Shown here piece by piece: positions 8,393-17,911 of a stretch of DNA of 64,000 nt; within the stretch, counting starts at the first letter, position 1; every line of letters starts with the position of its first letter. This DNA is from UBA5336 sp964415675. Lineage in GTDB: Bacteria > Pseudomonadota > Alphaproteobacteria > Caulobacterales > Hyphomonadaceae. The DNA lies in NCBI GenBank assembly GCA_964415675.1, contig CAYQBG010000011.1, positions 1-64,000 of the forward strand. The letters run 5' to 3'. Both the position numbers and the translations under genes were made by a program. The notes under the pieces are model-generated. The model ran no database searches and was not told the DNA's origin. It saw only the letters and a program-made list of their open reading frames with translations.

Positions 8393-9859
8393 ATGGCAAA
8401 CGACACGAAACGGAAACTCCTGATCGGCGCGCGCGTGAAGCGGTTGCGCACTTCGCTTTCGCTGACCCAGGCGGAGTTTGCGCGGCGGCTCGATGTTTCG
8501 CCGACTTATGTCAACCTGATCGAGCGCAACCAGCGTCCGGTCAGCGCCGCAGTGCTTCTCAAGCTCGCGGAGGCTTTCGATGTCAACGTCTCCGACCTTG
8601 CGAAAGACAGTGATGCCGCGCTGGTCAACGAGTTGCAGGCGGCCCTGCGAGATCCCGTCTTCGGCGGTGTACGGGTATCGAAGAACGAAATCGAGGATCT
8701 CGTCGGCGCGAGCCCGGAGGCCATCAAGGCGGTCCTGCGCCTGCATGAGCGCTACCGCGAACTGGCACTCAGCACCTATTCTGACGCCAATCCACTCGCT
8801 GATCGCGAAAAGGTCGAATTGCTAGAGGAGTCGGCCCGGCCGGTTGAGGCGGTGCGTCAGTTCATGCACGAACAGAATAATTATTTCCCCAGTCTCGACG
8901 AGGCGGCAGAGCGGTTCCATGCGAGCCTGACCGTCAACGGCAAGGCCATTGATATCGCGATTCTGGAACGTCTTGAGCAGGTGCACAAACTGCGTGTGCG
9001 CACGCTGCCAAGCTCGGCCATGCCCTCCTCGTTCCGTTATTTCGACCGTCACCGGTCAGGCATCGACATTTCCGAACTTCTTCATCCTACAGGGCGCCGT
9101 TTCCAGCTCGCCTTCCAGCTGGTCCTCATCGAATATCGCGAGTTGATTGACGCGATTCTTGCCTCGTCGGGGCTCGCTGATGACAGTGCTCTGGGTCTTG
9201 CACGCGTGTCGCTCGCGAACTATTTCGCCGCTGCCCTGCTCATGCCGTACGGCGTCTTTCTGAAGGCCTGCAGGGACACCCGTTATGATGTGGACCTGCT
9301 CAGCCATCGGTTCGGGACAAGCTTCGAGCAGACTGCCCACCGACTGACCACGCTACAAAAGCCCGAAGCGCGCGGGATTCCCTTTTTCTTCCTGCGAATT
9401 GATTCTGCGGGAAATGTCTCCAAGCGGTTCAGCGCGGGCCAGTTTCACTTTTCCAAATTCGGTGGCGCCTGCCCGAAATGGAATATCCATCAGACCTTCG
9501 CCCAGCCAGGCGAAACCCTGACCCAGCTGATTCAGATGCCGGATGAGACGACCTATGTCTCAATCTCCAAGGCGATATCACGCTCGCTGGGCCACCATGG
9601 GCACCCACCAGCCAAAGTGGCCATCGCTCTTGGCTGCGAGCGGTCCTATGCCGGTGAACTTGTCTACTTTGAGGGTCTGGACATCAGCCAGATCGAGCCG
9701 ACACCCATCGGCGTGAACTGTTATCTCTGCGATCGGCAGAACTGCGCCTCAAGGGCTCATGCGCCGCTTAATCGCAAACTGAGATTCGATGCCCATGCGC
9801 GCAGTGTCTCCCTCTATGATTTCGAGACCGCCGCCCCGACCCGAACCAAACCGGGCTGA
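8393..9859 (+). CDS. ScfR/RamB-type transcriptional regulator, probable glyoxylate-bypass regulator
   Basis: About 488 residues. An XRE-type helix-turn-helix occupies roughly residues 10-65 (GARVKRLRTSLSLTQAEFAR, then VSPTYVNLIERNQRP). It is followed by an IrrE/ImmA-like central region and a C-terminal cysteine-bearing domain with NCYLCDRQNCASRA, a DUF2083-type arrangement. Known relatives are RamB of Corynebacterium, which regulates aceA and aceB, and PrpR/ScfR-type regulators of short-chain acyl metabolism. It diverges from aceB-aceA across an inverted repeat. Several ATGs (8375, 8387, 8393) lack a good ribosome site; 8393 best fits family N-termini. Confidence 0.85.
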   Translation: MANDTKRKLLIGARVKRLRTSLSLTQAEFARRLDVSPTYVNLIERNQRPVSAAVLLKLAEAFDVNVSDLAKDSDAALVNELQAALRDPVFGGVRVSKNEIEDLVGASPEAIKAVLRLHERYRELALSTYSDANPLADREKVELLEESARPVEAVRQFMHEQNNYFPSLDEAAERFHASLTVNGKAIDIAILERLEQVHKLRVRTLPSSAMPSSFRYFDRHRSGIDISELLHPTGRRFQLAFQLVLIEYRELIDAILASSGLADDSALGLARVSLANYFAAALLMPYGVFLKACRDTRYDVDLLSHRFGTSFEQTAHRLTTLQKPEARGIPFFFLRIDSAGNVSKRFSAGQFHFSKFGGACPKWNIHQTFAQPGETLTQLIQMPDETTYVSISKAISRSLGHHGHPPAKVAIALGCERSYAGELVYFEGLDISQIEPTPIGVNCYLCDRQNCASRAHAPLNRKLRFDAHARSVSLYDFETAAPTRTKPG

Positions 9860-9928
9860 GGAAACACGAAACCGCAGGTCCTTCCCGATGACAAGCCTGG
9901 CCGGCTGGTGCGCCCCACTTGGCCAGAG

Positions 9929-9965
9929 TGCCAGTCAGGGGGCGATGGTAAAATGCCCACTGGCA
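9929..9965. terminator. Possible bidirectional hairpin between convergent genes
   Basis: TGCCAGT (9929-9935) pairs with ACTGGCA (9959-9965) and an inner GGGC pairs with GCCC. It lies between the convergent ends of the ScfR-type gene and the MFS gene. There is no good U-tract, so termination is tentative. Confidence 0.35.
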
Positions 9966-9988
9966 AGGATTTCCTGAACCGCCGTCTG

Positions 9989-11497
9989 TTAGCTGAGCGC
10001 AACCATATCCCGCTGCAGCGTCCGCCCGGCCAGCAGGTAATGGAGCGCTGCCCAGGCATACAGGCAGCAGAATATCACGATCGACCATTGCAGGCTGCGG
10101 GCATTGGCGCTGTCGCAGGCGGTCACTTCATCTGCGCCCAGTGACGCGACAGCCTTGCAAGCCTCCAGCGTCAGGCCAAGATCGCCGCCGGACAGGAACA
10201 TGGACTTCAGGACGGTTGAGAGCGCGCCGATGACGGGCGGGCCGAGCCCATAGCCGAGCAGGTTCACCACGAAGAGTGTGATGGCCACCGATGTGGCCCG
10301 CATGCGGCTGTCTACGACCCCACTCGCCACGGCGTACATCGGGCCGAGATAATAATAATGGATCATTGCCGCAATCATCAGTGGCGGCAGGGCCACCCAG
10401 AGATTGTCCGCCATGAAGCCGATAATGTAGAATGGCACCGACAAGGCCATACCCAGAGCCGGCAGCCAGGACAGCGCATTGGGGTGGCGCACCGACATCT
10501 TGTCGGCGAGATATCCTGATGAAAACACTCCAATAGCCGCCATGACACCAACGACGACCCCATAGACAATCGCCGCCTGCTCAATGGTCAGGCCGTGGGT
10601 GCGGATCATGAAGCTGGTGGTGAACTGGCCCACGCCATAGCCGATAAAGGACGCGATCGTGGCGCCAATCACGACGTGCCAATAGGCCGGCTTCTTTCCA
10701 AGGATGGAGAGGACTTCCCCGAACCCGGCCTTTGGCTTGTTCTGCAGCGCGGCCGGGTCGGTATAGCCACGCGGCGGCTCCTTCACTGTCAGCCAGACGA
10801 TCAGCGCCACAAGAAGGCCGGGGAAGCCGACAACCACGAAGGCAACGCGCCATCCCTCGACATCGTTCCAGTTGAGGAGATTGACTGCCCACATCCACCC
10901 CCAACTGTCGAGCAGGGCTCCAATCGCAGCGCCATCCAGCCGTCCGGCCACAAAGCCACCGAATACCGAAGCCAGCATTCCGCCAAGCGGGACGCCGAGC
11001 GAGTAGATCGAGATCGCAGTGGCCCGACTTTTGGGCGTAAAATAATCCGCGATCAGCGACTGCGCTGGCGGTGTGCAGCCAGCCTCGCCGATCGATACGC
11101 CGATCCGGAAGATGAACAGGACGAGGAAACTGGTCGCGATCCCGCAAAGGAAGGTCATCAGGCTCCAGAGCGCCACGGCGCTGGCGATGATCAGCACCCG
11201 GTTGAAACGCTCCGCGCCGCGGGCGATCGGTATACCAAGCATTGTGTAGAGGATGGCGAAGGCCGGCCCACCGAGCAGGCCCATCTGCCAGTCCTCGACC
11301 TGGAAACTCTCCTTGATTGGCTCGGTCAGGATGTTGATGACCGTGCGATCAATGAAGTTGAAGATATACACCGTCAGTAGCGCGGCGAGCACATAGGCGC
11401 GATAACCCTTGGTGCCAAAGCCTGTATTGATCGGGGTTTCGAGGGCTTCGGCCTCGGCAATCGGTGTCCCGGGATTGGTCCTGGTCACGTCGGTCAT
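9989..11497 (-). CDS. MFS transporter, spinster-like
   Basis: About 502 residues with twelve probable membrane helices. The first helix ends in the family hallmark IFNFIDRTVINIL, and the helix 4-5 region has GEAGCTPPAQSLIADYF followed by PKSRATAISIY, both typical of the spinster-like branch of the major facilitator superfamily. A longer middle insertion around LLDSWGWMWAVNLLNW distinguishes it from its neighbour. The ATG at 11497 starts one base after the TAA of the upstream MFS gene, so translation is probably coupled. The substrate cannot be predicted; bacterial members are poorly characterised. Confidence 0.88.
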   Translation of the reverse strand: MTDVTRTNPGTPIAEAEALETPINTGFGTKGYRAYVLAALLTVYIFNFIDRTVINILTEPIKESFQVEDWQMGLLGGPAFAILYTMLGIPIARGAERFNRVLIIASAVALWSLMTFLCGIATSFLVLFIFRIGVSIGEAGCTPPAQSLIADYFTPKSRATAISIYSLGVPLGGMLASVFGGFVAGRLDGAAIGALLDSWGWMWAVNLLNWNDVEGWRVAFVVVGFPGLLVALIVWLTVKEPPRGYTDPAALQNKPKAGFGEVLSILGKKPAYWHVVIGATIASFIGYGVGQFTTSFMIRTHGLTIEQAAIVYGVVVGVMAAIGVFSSGYLADKMSVRHPNALSWLPALGMALSVPFYIIGFMADNLWVALPPLMIAAMIHYYYLGPMYAVASGVVDSRMRATSVAITLFVVNLLGYGLGPPVIGALSTVLKSMFLSGGDLGLTLEACKAVASLGADEVTACDSANARSLQWSIVIFCCLYAWAALHYLLAGRTLQRDMVALS

Positions 11498-11498
11498 G

Positions 11499-12917
11499 TT
11501 AGCTGGCCGTTCCTTGCTTGATGGTGGATTCGCGTACGAAACTGCGTCCGGACAGCAGGAAGAAGAGGCCGGCAACTGCGAAGAGGAGCGTGGCGCAGAA
11601 ACACGCCCAGCGGATTCCAAAGGCACGTGCCTCCTGGCAGGCGCCCGCCAGTTCACTTGAGAAACTCTCGTCGGTCAGACTGCAGGTCGCCGTTATCTGG
11701 CCGGCGAAATCGCTGCCTGCGATCCAGTTAGAGGTCAGCGCGTCGGCGATGATGCCGAATGTCGGCGGACCCACGCCATAGCCGATAAGGTTGACGACAA
11801 ACAGAAGGATGGCAATTGCGGTGGCGCGCGTACGCAGGCTGACGACGGCCTGCGCGATATTATACTGCGCGCCCAGATAGAAATACTGCAACACAGCAGC
11901 GATCATCAGGAAGGCAAGCATCAGGTATTCGGAACCAACGAGGAATGCCGCACCATAAACCGGAAAACAGAAGAAGAAGGCGATGGCGGGCACCCAGCAA
12001 GGTGCCGTGTCGGATTTCGTGAGCGCACGCTGGGTGACGTACCCGCCCAGAAAAGTGCCGAGCACGCCTGCCGCACCGACGGGGGCCATGAACATCAGCG
12101 CGGTCTGGCCCGGCGTGTAACCGTGGGTGAAGACGACATGCTGGGGCTGGAAATTGACCAGCGCATAACCGGCGAACGCAGCAAGTGTGGCCCCAACTGT
12201 CATCACCCAGAAGGTCTGGCGTGTGAGGATTTCCTTGAGGGCGACACCGAAGTTCGCCTTTTCGGGGCGGGCCATGCCCGGCGGATCAGAATATCCGCGA
12301 GGTGGTTCCTTGACGGTGAGGAGGACCAGAATTCCGATCACAATTCCCGGCGCACCGACATAGATGAAAGCTTCACGCCAGGTAAAGATCTCAAGGATCG
12401 AGCCCCCGAAAATCTGTGCGAGCACGCCGCCAGCCGTGACGCCCATGGCATAAATACCAAGGGCGGTAGGGCGCGATTTCGGCACGAAATAGTCACTGAT
12501 CAGGGAATTGGCTGGCGGGGTGCAGCCTGCTTCGCCGACGCCGACCAGCATTCGTGCGGCCAGCAGTGTCAGGAAGCCGACGGCAAAGCCGCAGAGCATT
12601 GTCGCGATCGACCACAAGATCACGCAGACACCTATAATGATCACACGGTTGAAGCGCTCTGAAAAACTCGCGATGGGAATGCCGAGCAAAGTGTAGAAAA
12701 GCGCAAATCCAATGCCCGACAGCAGGCCGAACTGAAACTGGCTGAGCCCGAATTCGTTGATGATCGGCACACCGACAACACTGATCAGGATCCGGTCGAT
12801 AAAGTTGAACGTGTATACGACCGTGAGCGTAAGCAGCACGTAATTGCGGTAGCTCTTCGAGCCGAACCCCGTCTGCTGTTCACGCGCAGGCGCCGTGCCT
12901 GCAGAAGCGTCACTCAT
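11499..12917 (-). CDS. MFS transporter, spinster-like (tandem paralogue)
   Basis: 472 residues, twelve probable membrane helices, clearly paralogous to the next gene downstream. It shares the TGFGSKSYRNYVLL-type start, the FNFIDR motif, GEAGCTPPANSLISDYF, VKEPPRGYSDP and the helix-11 LFVVNLIGYGVGPP. As the first gene of a two-gene unit, its promoter should lie in the 111-base gap before 13029. Two adjacent close paralogues suggest either a duplicated transporter with diverged substrates or a cooperating pair; neither can be decided from the sequence. Confidence 0.88.
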   Translation of the reverse strand: MSDASAGTAPAREQQTGFGSKSYRNYVLLTLTVVYTFNFIDRILISVVGVPIINEFGLSQFQFGLLSGIGFALFYTLLGIPIASFSERFNRVIIIGVCVILWSIATMLCGFAVGFLTLLAARMLVGVGEAGCTPPANSLISDYFVPKSRPTALGIYAMGVTAGGVLAQIFGGSILEIFTWREAFIYVGAPGIVIGILVLLTVKEPPRGYSDPPGMARPEKANFGVALKEILTRQTFWVMTVGATLAAFAGYALVNFQPQHVVFTHGYTPGQTALMFMAPVGAAGVLGTFLGGYVTQRALTKSDTAPCWVPAIAFFFCFPVYGAAFLVGSEYLMLAFLMIAAVLQYFYLGAQYNIAQAVVSLRTRATAIAILLFVVNLIGYGVGPPTFGIIADALTSNWIAGSDFAGQITATCSLTDESFSSELAGACQEARAFGIRWACFCATLLFAVAGLFFLLSGRSFVRESTIKQGTAS

Positions 12918-13028
12918 CTATACTTTCCTCCCGGGCAGGGCGCGCGTCTTTGATGCGGCGCTCCGTTCAAGCCTGCACGCTAGATGAGGAGAACACGCTC
13001 GTGCAACACTTTTCGCCACGTCAGCGCA

Positions 13029-13715
13029 TCAGATAAGGCCAGCGCTCTTGAAACTGTGAACCCCGCCGGTCCCCGCGATAAGGTGATCATGGACGGTGAT
13101 CTCCAGCGGCGACAGTGCGTCAATGATTTCCCGCGTCATGTCGATATCGGCGCGCGAGGGGGTGGTATCACCGGACGGGTGGTTGTGGACGAGAATCAGC
13201 GCTGAGGCTGATAATTCCAGCGCGCGCCGGGCAATCTCGCGCGGATAGACGGGCGCATGATCGACCGTGCCGGCGCCCATCACCTCATCGGCGATGAGCT
13301 GGTTTTTCCGGTCGAGGAAGAGGACGCGGAACTGTTCGCGCGTTTCGTGCTGCAGGGCCGTGCGGACATAGGAGAGCAGCGCATTCCAGGACGAAATTGC
13401 CGGACGCCGTGCAATCTCTTCGCGCTGCGTGCGCAGGTGAAGCTCATAAGTCGCGCGAAGATAGGCCGCCGCTGTCTCGCCGATTCCGTTGATCCCGGTA
13501 AGCGCTTTCGGCTCGGCCGCCAGCACCGCCGAGAGCGATCCGAACCGGGCGAGCAATGCCTTTGCCACCGGTCGCACATCGCGGCGCGGAATGAAGGCGA
13601 ACAAAAGCGTCTCGAGAAGCTCGTAATCATCCAGCGCGCCGGGTCCGCGGGCCAGGAGCTTGCCCCGCAACCGCTCGCGATGGCCCTGCCAGTGGGGTTT
13701 GACGGTCTCCGTCAC
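13029..13715 (-). CDS. radC: RadC family JAMM-domain protein
   Basis: 228 residues, standard length. The N-terminal half has helix-hairpin-helix features (GINGIGETAAAYLRAT). The C-terminal MPN/JAB domain carries the metal-binding motif HNHPSGDTTPSRADID near residues 175-190, with the upstream glutamate in EQFRVLFLD. RadC was linked historically to DNA repair, but its biochemical role is still unresolved. It lies 17 bases downstream of map on the same strand, so the two are probably co-transcribed, an arrangement common in alphaproteobacteria. Confidence 0.93.
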   Translation of the reverse strand: MTETVKPHWQGHRERLRGKLLARGPGALDDYELLETLLFAFIPRRDVRPVAKALLARFGSLSAVLAAEPKALTGINGIGETAAAYLRATYELHLRTQREEIARRPAISSWNALLSYVRTALQHETREQFRVLFLDRKNQLIADEVMGAGTVDHAPVYPREIARRALELSASALILVHNHPSGDTTPSRADIDMTREIIDALSPLEITVHDHLIAGTGGVHSFKSAGLI

Positions 13716-13732
13716 CCGTCGCTCCGGACCAT

Positions 13733-14593
13733 CTATTCCGCGACCCTATGGGGCATGTGCCAACCTTTTGGGCTCTGTGTGAAAATCTCGACCCCGTCTT
13801 CTGTCACGCCGACCGAATGTTCGAACTGTGCCGAGAGCTGGCGGTCCCGGGTGACGGCGGTCCAGCCATCCGACAGGATCGCGGCATCCTTGCGCCCAAG
13901 ATTCAGCATTGGTTCGACCGTGAAGAACATGCCGGGCGCAAGAACCGGACTGTCGCGCCAGGCCTTGCTGGTCTCGTCCAGCGCCTGATTCACAGGCCAA
14001 GCATGGACGATATTTGGTTCGTCATGAAACAGCCTGCCCAGCCCATGCCCGCAGAAATCCTCGACCACGGAAAGACGGTTCCTGCGCGCCACCTCGGTAA
14101 TGGCATAAGCAATATCGGCGACACGCGCGCCGGGACGAACCGCGCCAATGCCTGCCATCATTGCTTCATAGGTCAGGTCGATCAGGCGTTCGGCCTTCCG
14201 TTTCGGCTTGCCGGCGACATACATGCGGCTGTGATCGCCATGCCAGCCATCAAGGATCAGCGTGACATCGATATTGAGGATATCGCCTTCCTTGAGCACC
14301 CGCGGCCCCGGGATGCCGTGGCAAATGACATGGTTGAGCGAAATACAGGAGGCGTGGCGATAGCCGCGATAGCCGACCGTGGCCGGCAGGGCGCCATTGT
14401 CGATCACGAACTCATGAACCAGCGCGTCGAGATGCTCGGTCGTCACGCCGGGCTGCACTTCGGGCACCAGCATGTCGAGACATTCGGCCACCAACCGGCC
14501 GGCCTTGCGCATGCCTTCGAAACCCTCCGCGCCATGGGTGCGGATTTCGCCAGTTCGCATCGGAAGGAGATCGGCATCAATGGAGGCGGTCAT
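13733..14593 (-). CDS. map: Type I methionine aminopeptidase
   Basis: 286 residues. It removes the initiator methionine from nascent proteins in the cytoplasm. The pita-bread fold ligands are all visible: Asp in NIDVTLIL, Asp in GDHSRMYV, His in CGHGLGRLFHDEP, Glu in FTVEPMLN and Glu in AQFEHSVGVT. There is no N-terminal zinc-finger extension, so it is a bacterial type I enzyme. First gene of map-radC, divergent from the TauD dioxygenase across a 230-base gap. Confidence 0.95.
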   Translation of the reverse strand: MTASIDADLLPMRTGEIRTHGAEGFEGMRKAGRLVAECLDMLVPEVQPGVTTEHLDALVHEFVIDNGALPATVGYRGYRHASCISLNHVICHGIPGPRVLKEGDILNIDVTLILDGWHGDHSRMYVAGKPKRKAERLIDLTYEAMMAGIGAVRPGARVADIAYAITEVARRNRLSVVEDFCGHGLGRLFHDEPNIVHAWPVNQALDETSKAWRDSPVLAPGMFFTVEPMLNLGRKDAAILSDGWTAVTRDRQLSAQFEHSVGVTEDGVEIFTQSPKGWHMPHRVAE

Positions 14594-14823
14594 GGGCGGC
14601 GTCTCGTCTTCTTGTCAAGTTGGCAGCAGGCCGGTGCCCTGCGGGTCGAACATTTCAGGCCATTAAATGGCAGGCATGGACGCGAACTTCCACCCCTGCG
14701 GCGGAGCCATGGATCGTCCGCGTTTACGGCGGAACCCGGCCCAACTCGTTTTTAGGCTTCCGGCACCCGGTTTTTGGCATTAGCCTGACCGGCAAAACAA
14801 GACAAGACGGGAGGAAATGCGCC

Positions 14824-15678
14824 ATGACCATCCATGTCGCTTCGGAAACATTCGCGCGCTTCGAGGCGCGTGCGCTGACGCCGGCCATCGGTGCGGAACT
14901 GACCGGCATTGACCTGCGAGAGGTCGATGCCGACCTCATCAGGGACATCCGCGAGGCCTTGCTGAAATACAAGGTCATCTTCTTCCGCGACCAGGACATT
15001 ACCCGCGCCCAGCATATCGATTTCGCCAGCCATTTCGGCGAGCTCGAAATCCATCCCGCCACTCCGAAGGACCAGCCCGACCCGGAAGTGCTGCGAATCG
15101 CTCACGGCCCGAACTCGCGCGGTATCGAAAATGCCTGGCACTCCGATGTGACCTGGCGCGAATGCCCCTCGCTCGGCTCGATCCTTCGTGCCATAGAGCT
15201 GCCGCCCGTCGGCGGGGACACGCTGTTTGCGAATATGGCGCTCGCTTATGACCGGCTCGACGATGAAACAAAGGACAAGATTGCCGGTCTGACGGCCGTG
15301 CATGATATCGCGCGCGTCTTCGCTCGCCGGCTTGGCCGGAGACCCGAAGAGCTGCACGACAGATATCCGCCCATGGAGCACCCGGTTGTTCGCACCCATC
15401 CCGAAACCCAAGAACGCGTACTTTATGTCAACACTGCTTTCACCAGCCATATCAAGGATATGGACCTGGCTGAAAGCGACGCGCTTCTGCAAAGTCTCTA
15501 CCTTCAGGCCTGGAATCCGGAAGTGCAGTGCCGTTTCCGCTGGGAGCCAAATTCCATCGCCTTCTGGGACAATCGCGCCAGCCAGCATTTCGCGGCGTCG
15601 GACTATTTCCCGCAGGTGCGGGTGATGGAGCGGGTCACCATTGGCGGCGACCGGCCCTATTTCGACGCTGCGGCCTGA
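14824..15678 (+). CDS. TauD/TfdA family Fe(II)/2-oxoglutarate dioxygenase
   Basis: 284 residues, the usual TauD length. The iron-binding HxD is in ENAWHSDVTWRECP (about residues 100-113). The distal histidine is in WDNRASQHFAASDY, and the 2-oxoglutarate-binding arginine is in VRVMERVTIGGDRP. Family members hydroxylate taurine, alkylsulfates, 2,4-D and related acids; the substrate here is unknown. The start at 14824 follows a GGGAGG ribosome site. A second TauD-family gene at 25286 shares the segment EHPVVRTHPET. Confidence 0.9.
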   Translation: MTIHVASETFARFEARALTPAIGAELTGIDLREVDADLIRDIREALLKYKVIFFRDQDITRAQHIDFASHFGELEIHPATPKDQPDPEVLRIAHGPNSRGIENAWHSDVTWRECPSLGSILRAIELPPVGGDTLFANMALAYDRLDDETKDKIAGLTAVHDIARVFARRLGRRPEELHDRYPPMEHPVVRTHPETQERVLYVNTAFTSHIKDMDLAESDALLQSLYLQAWNPEVQCRFRWEPNSIAFWDNRASQHFAASDYFPQVRVMERVTIGGDRPYFDAAA

Positions 15679-15757
15679 TTGCCGCCCGGTCAGCCCTTGC
15701 GCCTTCACGGTCAGCGGGCACAGTGTCGGCGCGATGATCAAGAGGGGAGGGCGGGGC

Positions 15758-17119
15758 ATGACCGCATCGACGAGACTTGTGGCCGGGCTCTGCGCGGTCG
15801 GTCTGCTGAGCGCCTGCGCGGTGCAGGCTGGTGAAGACATCGCCGAGACGGTGAAGGCAGCAGAGCCCGCGCAAGCAATGTTCGGTTCGGACTGGCCAGT
15901 CTATGCCAGACAATCGGTGCCCGGTGACCTCGACGCGGGCGCGATTGAAGCGCTGGAAACGCGCATGGCGCAATTCGTCACCGATGGCGACACGCCGGGC
16001 ATAGCGACCCTGCTCGTGAAGGACGGCAAGGTCGTCAGCCATGTCCAGACGGGCCTTGCCGATGTTGAGACCGGCGCGCCGATTGCCGAAGACACCATCT
16101 ATCGCATCTATTCGATGACCAAGCCGGTCACCGGTGTGGCACTGATGATGCTGTATGAGGAGGGCGCTTTCTCCCTCGACGATCCTGTGTCGAAATTCAT
16201 CCCGGAATTTCGCGATTTGCAGGTGCTTGGCGAACCCGGCGCCGATGGTGAATGGACGCTGGAACCGCTCACCCGACAGCCCACCATGCGCGAACTGATG
16301 AGCCACACTGCCGGTTTTGCCTATGGCCTTTATGGCAATGACCCGGCCAATGCGGCCTTCCGCAACGGCGAGATCATGTACTCGCCCGATCTGGAGAGTT
16401 TCATCGACAAGGTTGCCGGCGTGCCACTGCTCTTCCAGCCGGGAGAGGCATGGTTTTACTCCGCGTCGGTCGATATACAGGGCGCGATTATCGAGCGGGT
16501 CTCGGGCCAGAGCCTTGGCGAATTCTTCGATCAGCGCCTGTTTGCCCCGCTCGGCATGAATGACACCGGCTTCTTTGTGCCCGCCGAGGACCATGACCGG
16601 CTGGCCGACGTCTTCGCGGTCGATCCGGAAACCGGCGCGGTCGTTCCCTATGATGTCCCGCGCACGGCCTTTCGCAAGGAGACAGTGGCGATGGAATCGG
16701 GCGGCGGCGGCCTTGTCTCCACGCTCGATGATTATGCGCGTTTCTGCCAGATGCTGGTCGGTGGCGGCGCGCTGGACGGCGTGCGTATTCTTAAGCCTGA
16801 AACTGTCGAACTCATGCGCACCGATGTCCTGCCTGAGGGCGTGACGATCGATATCGCCGGCACGCTCAGCGATGAGCAGGCGACGAGTGCGAAATTCGGC
16901 CTTGGTTTCGGGGTCTATACAGACACTGAGGCCAATGACCTGCCCTTCGGCGAAGGGACTTATTACTGGGGCGGGGCGGCCGGCACCTGGTTCTGGGTCG
17001 ACCCTGAAAACGACCTCTTTTTCATCGGGATGATCCAGCTTTTCGACCAGCGCGACCCGGACCCGACCGATTTCTGGTCGATCTCGGCACAAAAGGTCTA
17101 TGCCGCACTGGAGGAATGA
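15758..17119 (+). CDS. Serine hydrolase, class C beta-lactamase fold lipoprotein
   Basis: 453 residues. The N-terminus is a lipoprotein signal peptide ending in the lipobox LLSAC (cysteine near residue 22). The penicillin-binding/beta-lactamase fold follows, with the nucleophile SxxK as SMTK in IYRIYSMTKPVTGVAL and a YSA motif in WFYSASVDIQ at the Tyr position. The C-terminal KTG-equivalent is replaced by a WGGAAGTWFW segment, typical of esterase-like members. It is probably an esterase or peptidase on the periplasmic side rather than a resistance enzyme. The ATG at 15758 has AGGGGAGG upstream. Confidence 0.88.
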   Translation: MTASTRLVAGLCAVGLLSACAVQAGEDIAETVKAAEPAQAMFGSDWPVYARQSVPGDLDAGAIEALETRMAQFVTDGDTPGIATLLVKDGKVVSHVQTGLADVETGAPIAEDTIYRIYSMTKPVTGVALMMLYEEGAFSLDDPVSKFIPEFRDLQVLGEPGADGEWTLEPLTRQPTMRELMSHTAGFAYGLYGNDPANAAFRNGEIMYSPDLESFIDKVAGVPLLFQPGEAWFYSASVDIQGAIIERVSGQSLGEFFDQRLFAPLGMNDTGFFVPAEDHDRLADVFAVDPETGAVVPYDVPRTAFRKETVAMESGGGGLVSTLDDYARFCQMLVGGGALDGVRILKPETVELMRTDVLPEGVTIDIAGTLSDEQATSAKFGLGFGVYTDTEANDLPFGEGTYYWGGAAGTWFWVDPENDLFFIGMIQLFDQRDPDPTDFWSISAQKVYAALEE

Positions 17120-17143
17120 GCCTCGCCGGGGCATTGTAAAGCG

Positions 17144-17911
17144 ATGAGCCATTCAGTCACCGCCGCCATAATCATGATCGGGGATGAGCTCCTGTCAGGG
17201 CGCACCCGCGACATCAATCTCCAGCAGGTTGCGCAATATCTCGCGCCCATGGGAATTGGCGTGGCCGAAGCGCGGATCGTGCGCGATGAGCAGCCGGCCA
17301 TCGTCGGCGCCGTCAATGAGCTGCGCGCGCGCTACACCTACGTCTTCACCACAGGCGGCATCGGCCCGACGCATGACGACATCACCGCCGACGCCATCGC
17401 AGCAGCCTTTGGCGTGGAGATTTCCGAACACCCCGAAGCCCTGGCCATCCTGACCGAACGCTACAGCGAGACCGGCATCGAATTCACGCCCGCGCGCAGG
17501 CGCATGGCGCGCATTCCCCATGGCGCGAGCCTGATCGCCAATCCCGTGTCCGGCGCGCCAGGCTTTCAGTTGGAGAATGTCTTCACCATGGCTGGCGTGC
17601 CGGCCATCGTGCGCGGCATGCTGGAGGATATCGGCCACCGGCTGGAGGGCGGCGAGGTGGCCCACTCCGTCACCGTCAAGGCGAAGGGCCTGCGAGAGGG
17701 CGATCTCGCCGAAGCGCTCGCAAGGCTCGACAGTGAATACGAGACGGTCAGTTTCGGCTCCTATCCCTGGTATCGCTCGCCCGAGGATTCCGGGGTCAGC
17801 CTGATCGCTCGCGGAACCGACCGTGAAGCCCTGGGCAAGGCCTGCGATGCCCTGGCCGGGCTTGTTCGGGCGCAAGGGCGGACCCCCGAGATTGGCGAGG
17901 GCGAAAGCTGA
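17144..17911 (+). CDS. CinA-like N-terminal (MoaB/MogA-type) molybdopterin-binding domain protein
   Basis: 255 residues corresponding to the stand-alone competence/damage-inducible A N-terminal domain; the C-terminal nicotinamide-nucleotide amidase domain of full CinA is missing. The signatures are IIMIGDELLSGRTRDINLQ at the start and FTTGGIGPTHDDITADA around residues 65-82. The domain is known from molybdopterin adenylyltransferases and from ADP-ribose pyrophosphatase activity in CinA; which applies here is open. The gene downstream overlaps its stop (TGATG), so the two are translationally coupled. Confidence 0.88.
   Translation: MSHSVTAAIIMIGDELLSGRTRDINLQQVAQYLAPMGIGVAEARIVRDEQPAIVGAVNELRARYTYVFTTGGIGPTHDDITADAIAAAFGVEISEHPEALAILTERYSETGIEFTPARRRMARIPHGASLIANPVSGAPGFQLENVFTMAGVPAIVRGMLEDIGHRLEGGEVAHSVTVKAKGLREGDLAEALARLDSEYETVSFGSYPWYRSPEDSGVSLIARGTDREALGKACDALAGLVRAQGRTPEIGEGES

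Noticed and set aside
15635..17152. 505-codon minus-strand frame opposite the serine hydrolase
   Set aside because: Shadow frame; the plus-strand product has a lipobox and catalytic motifs.
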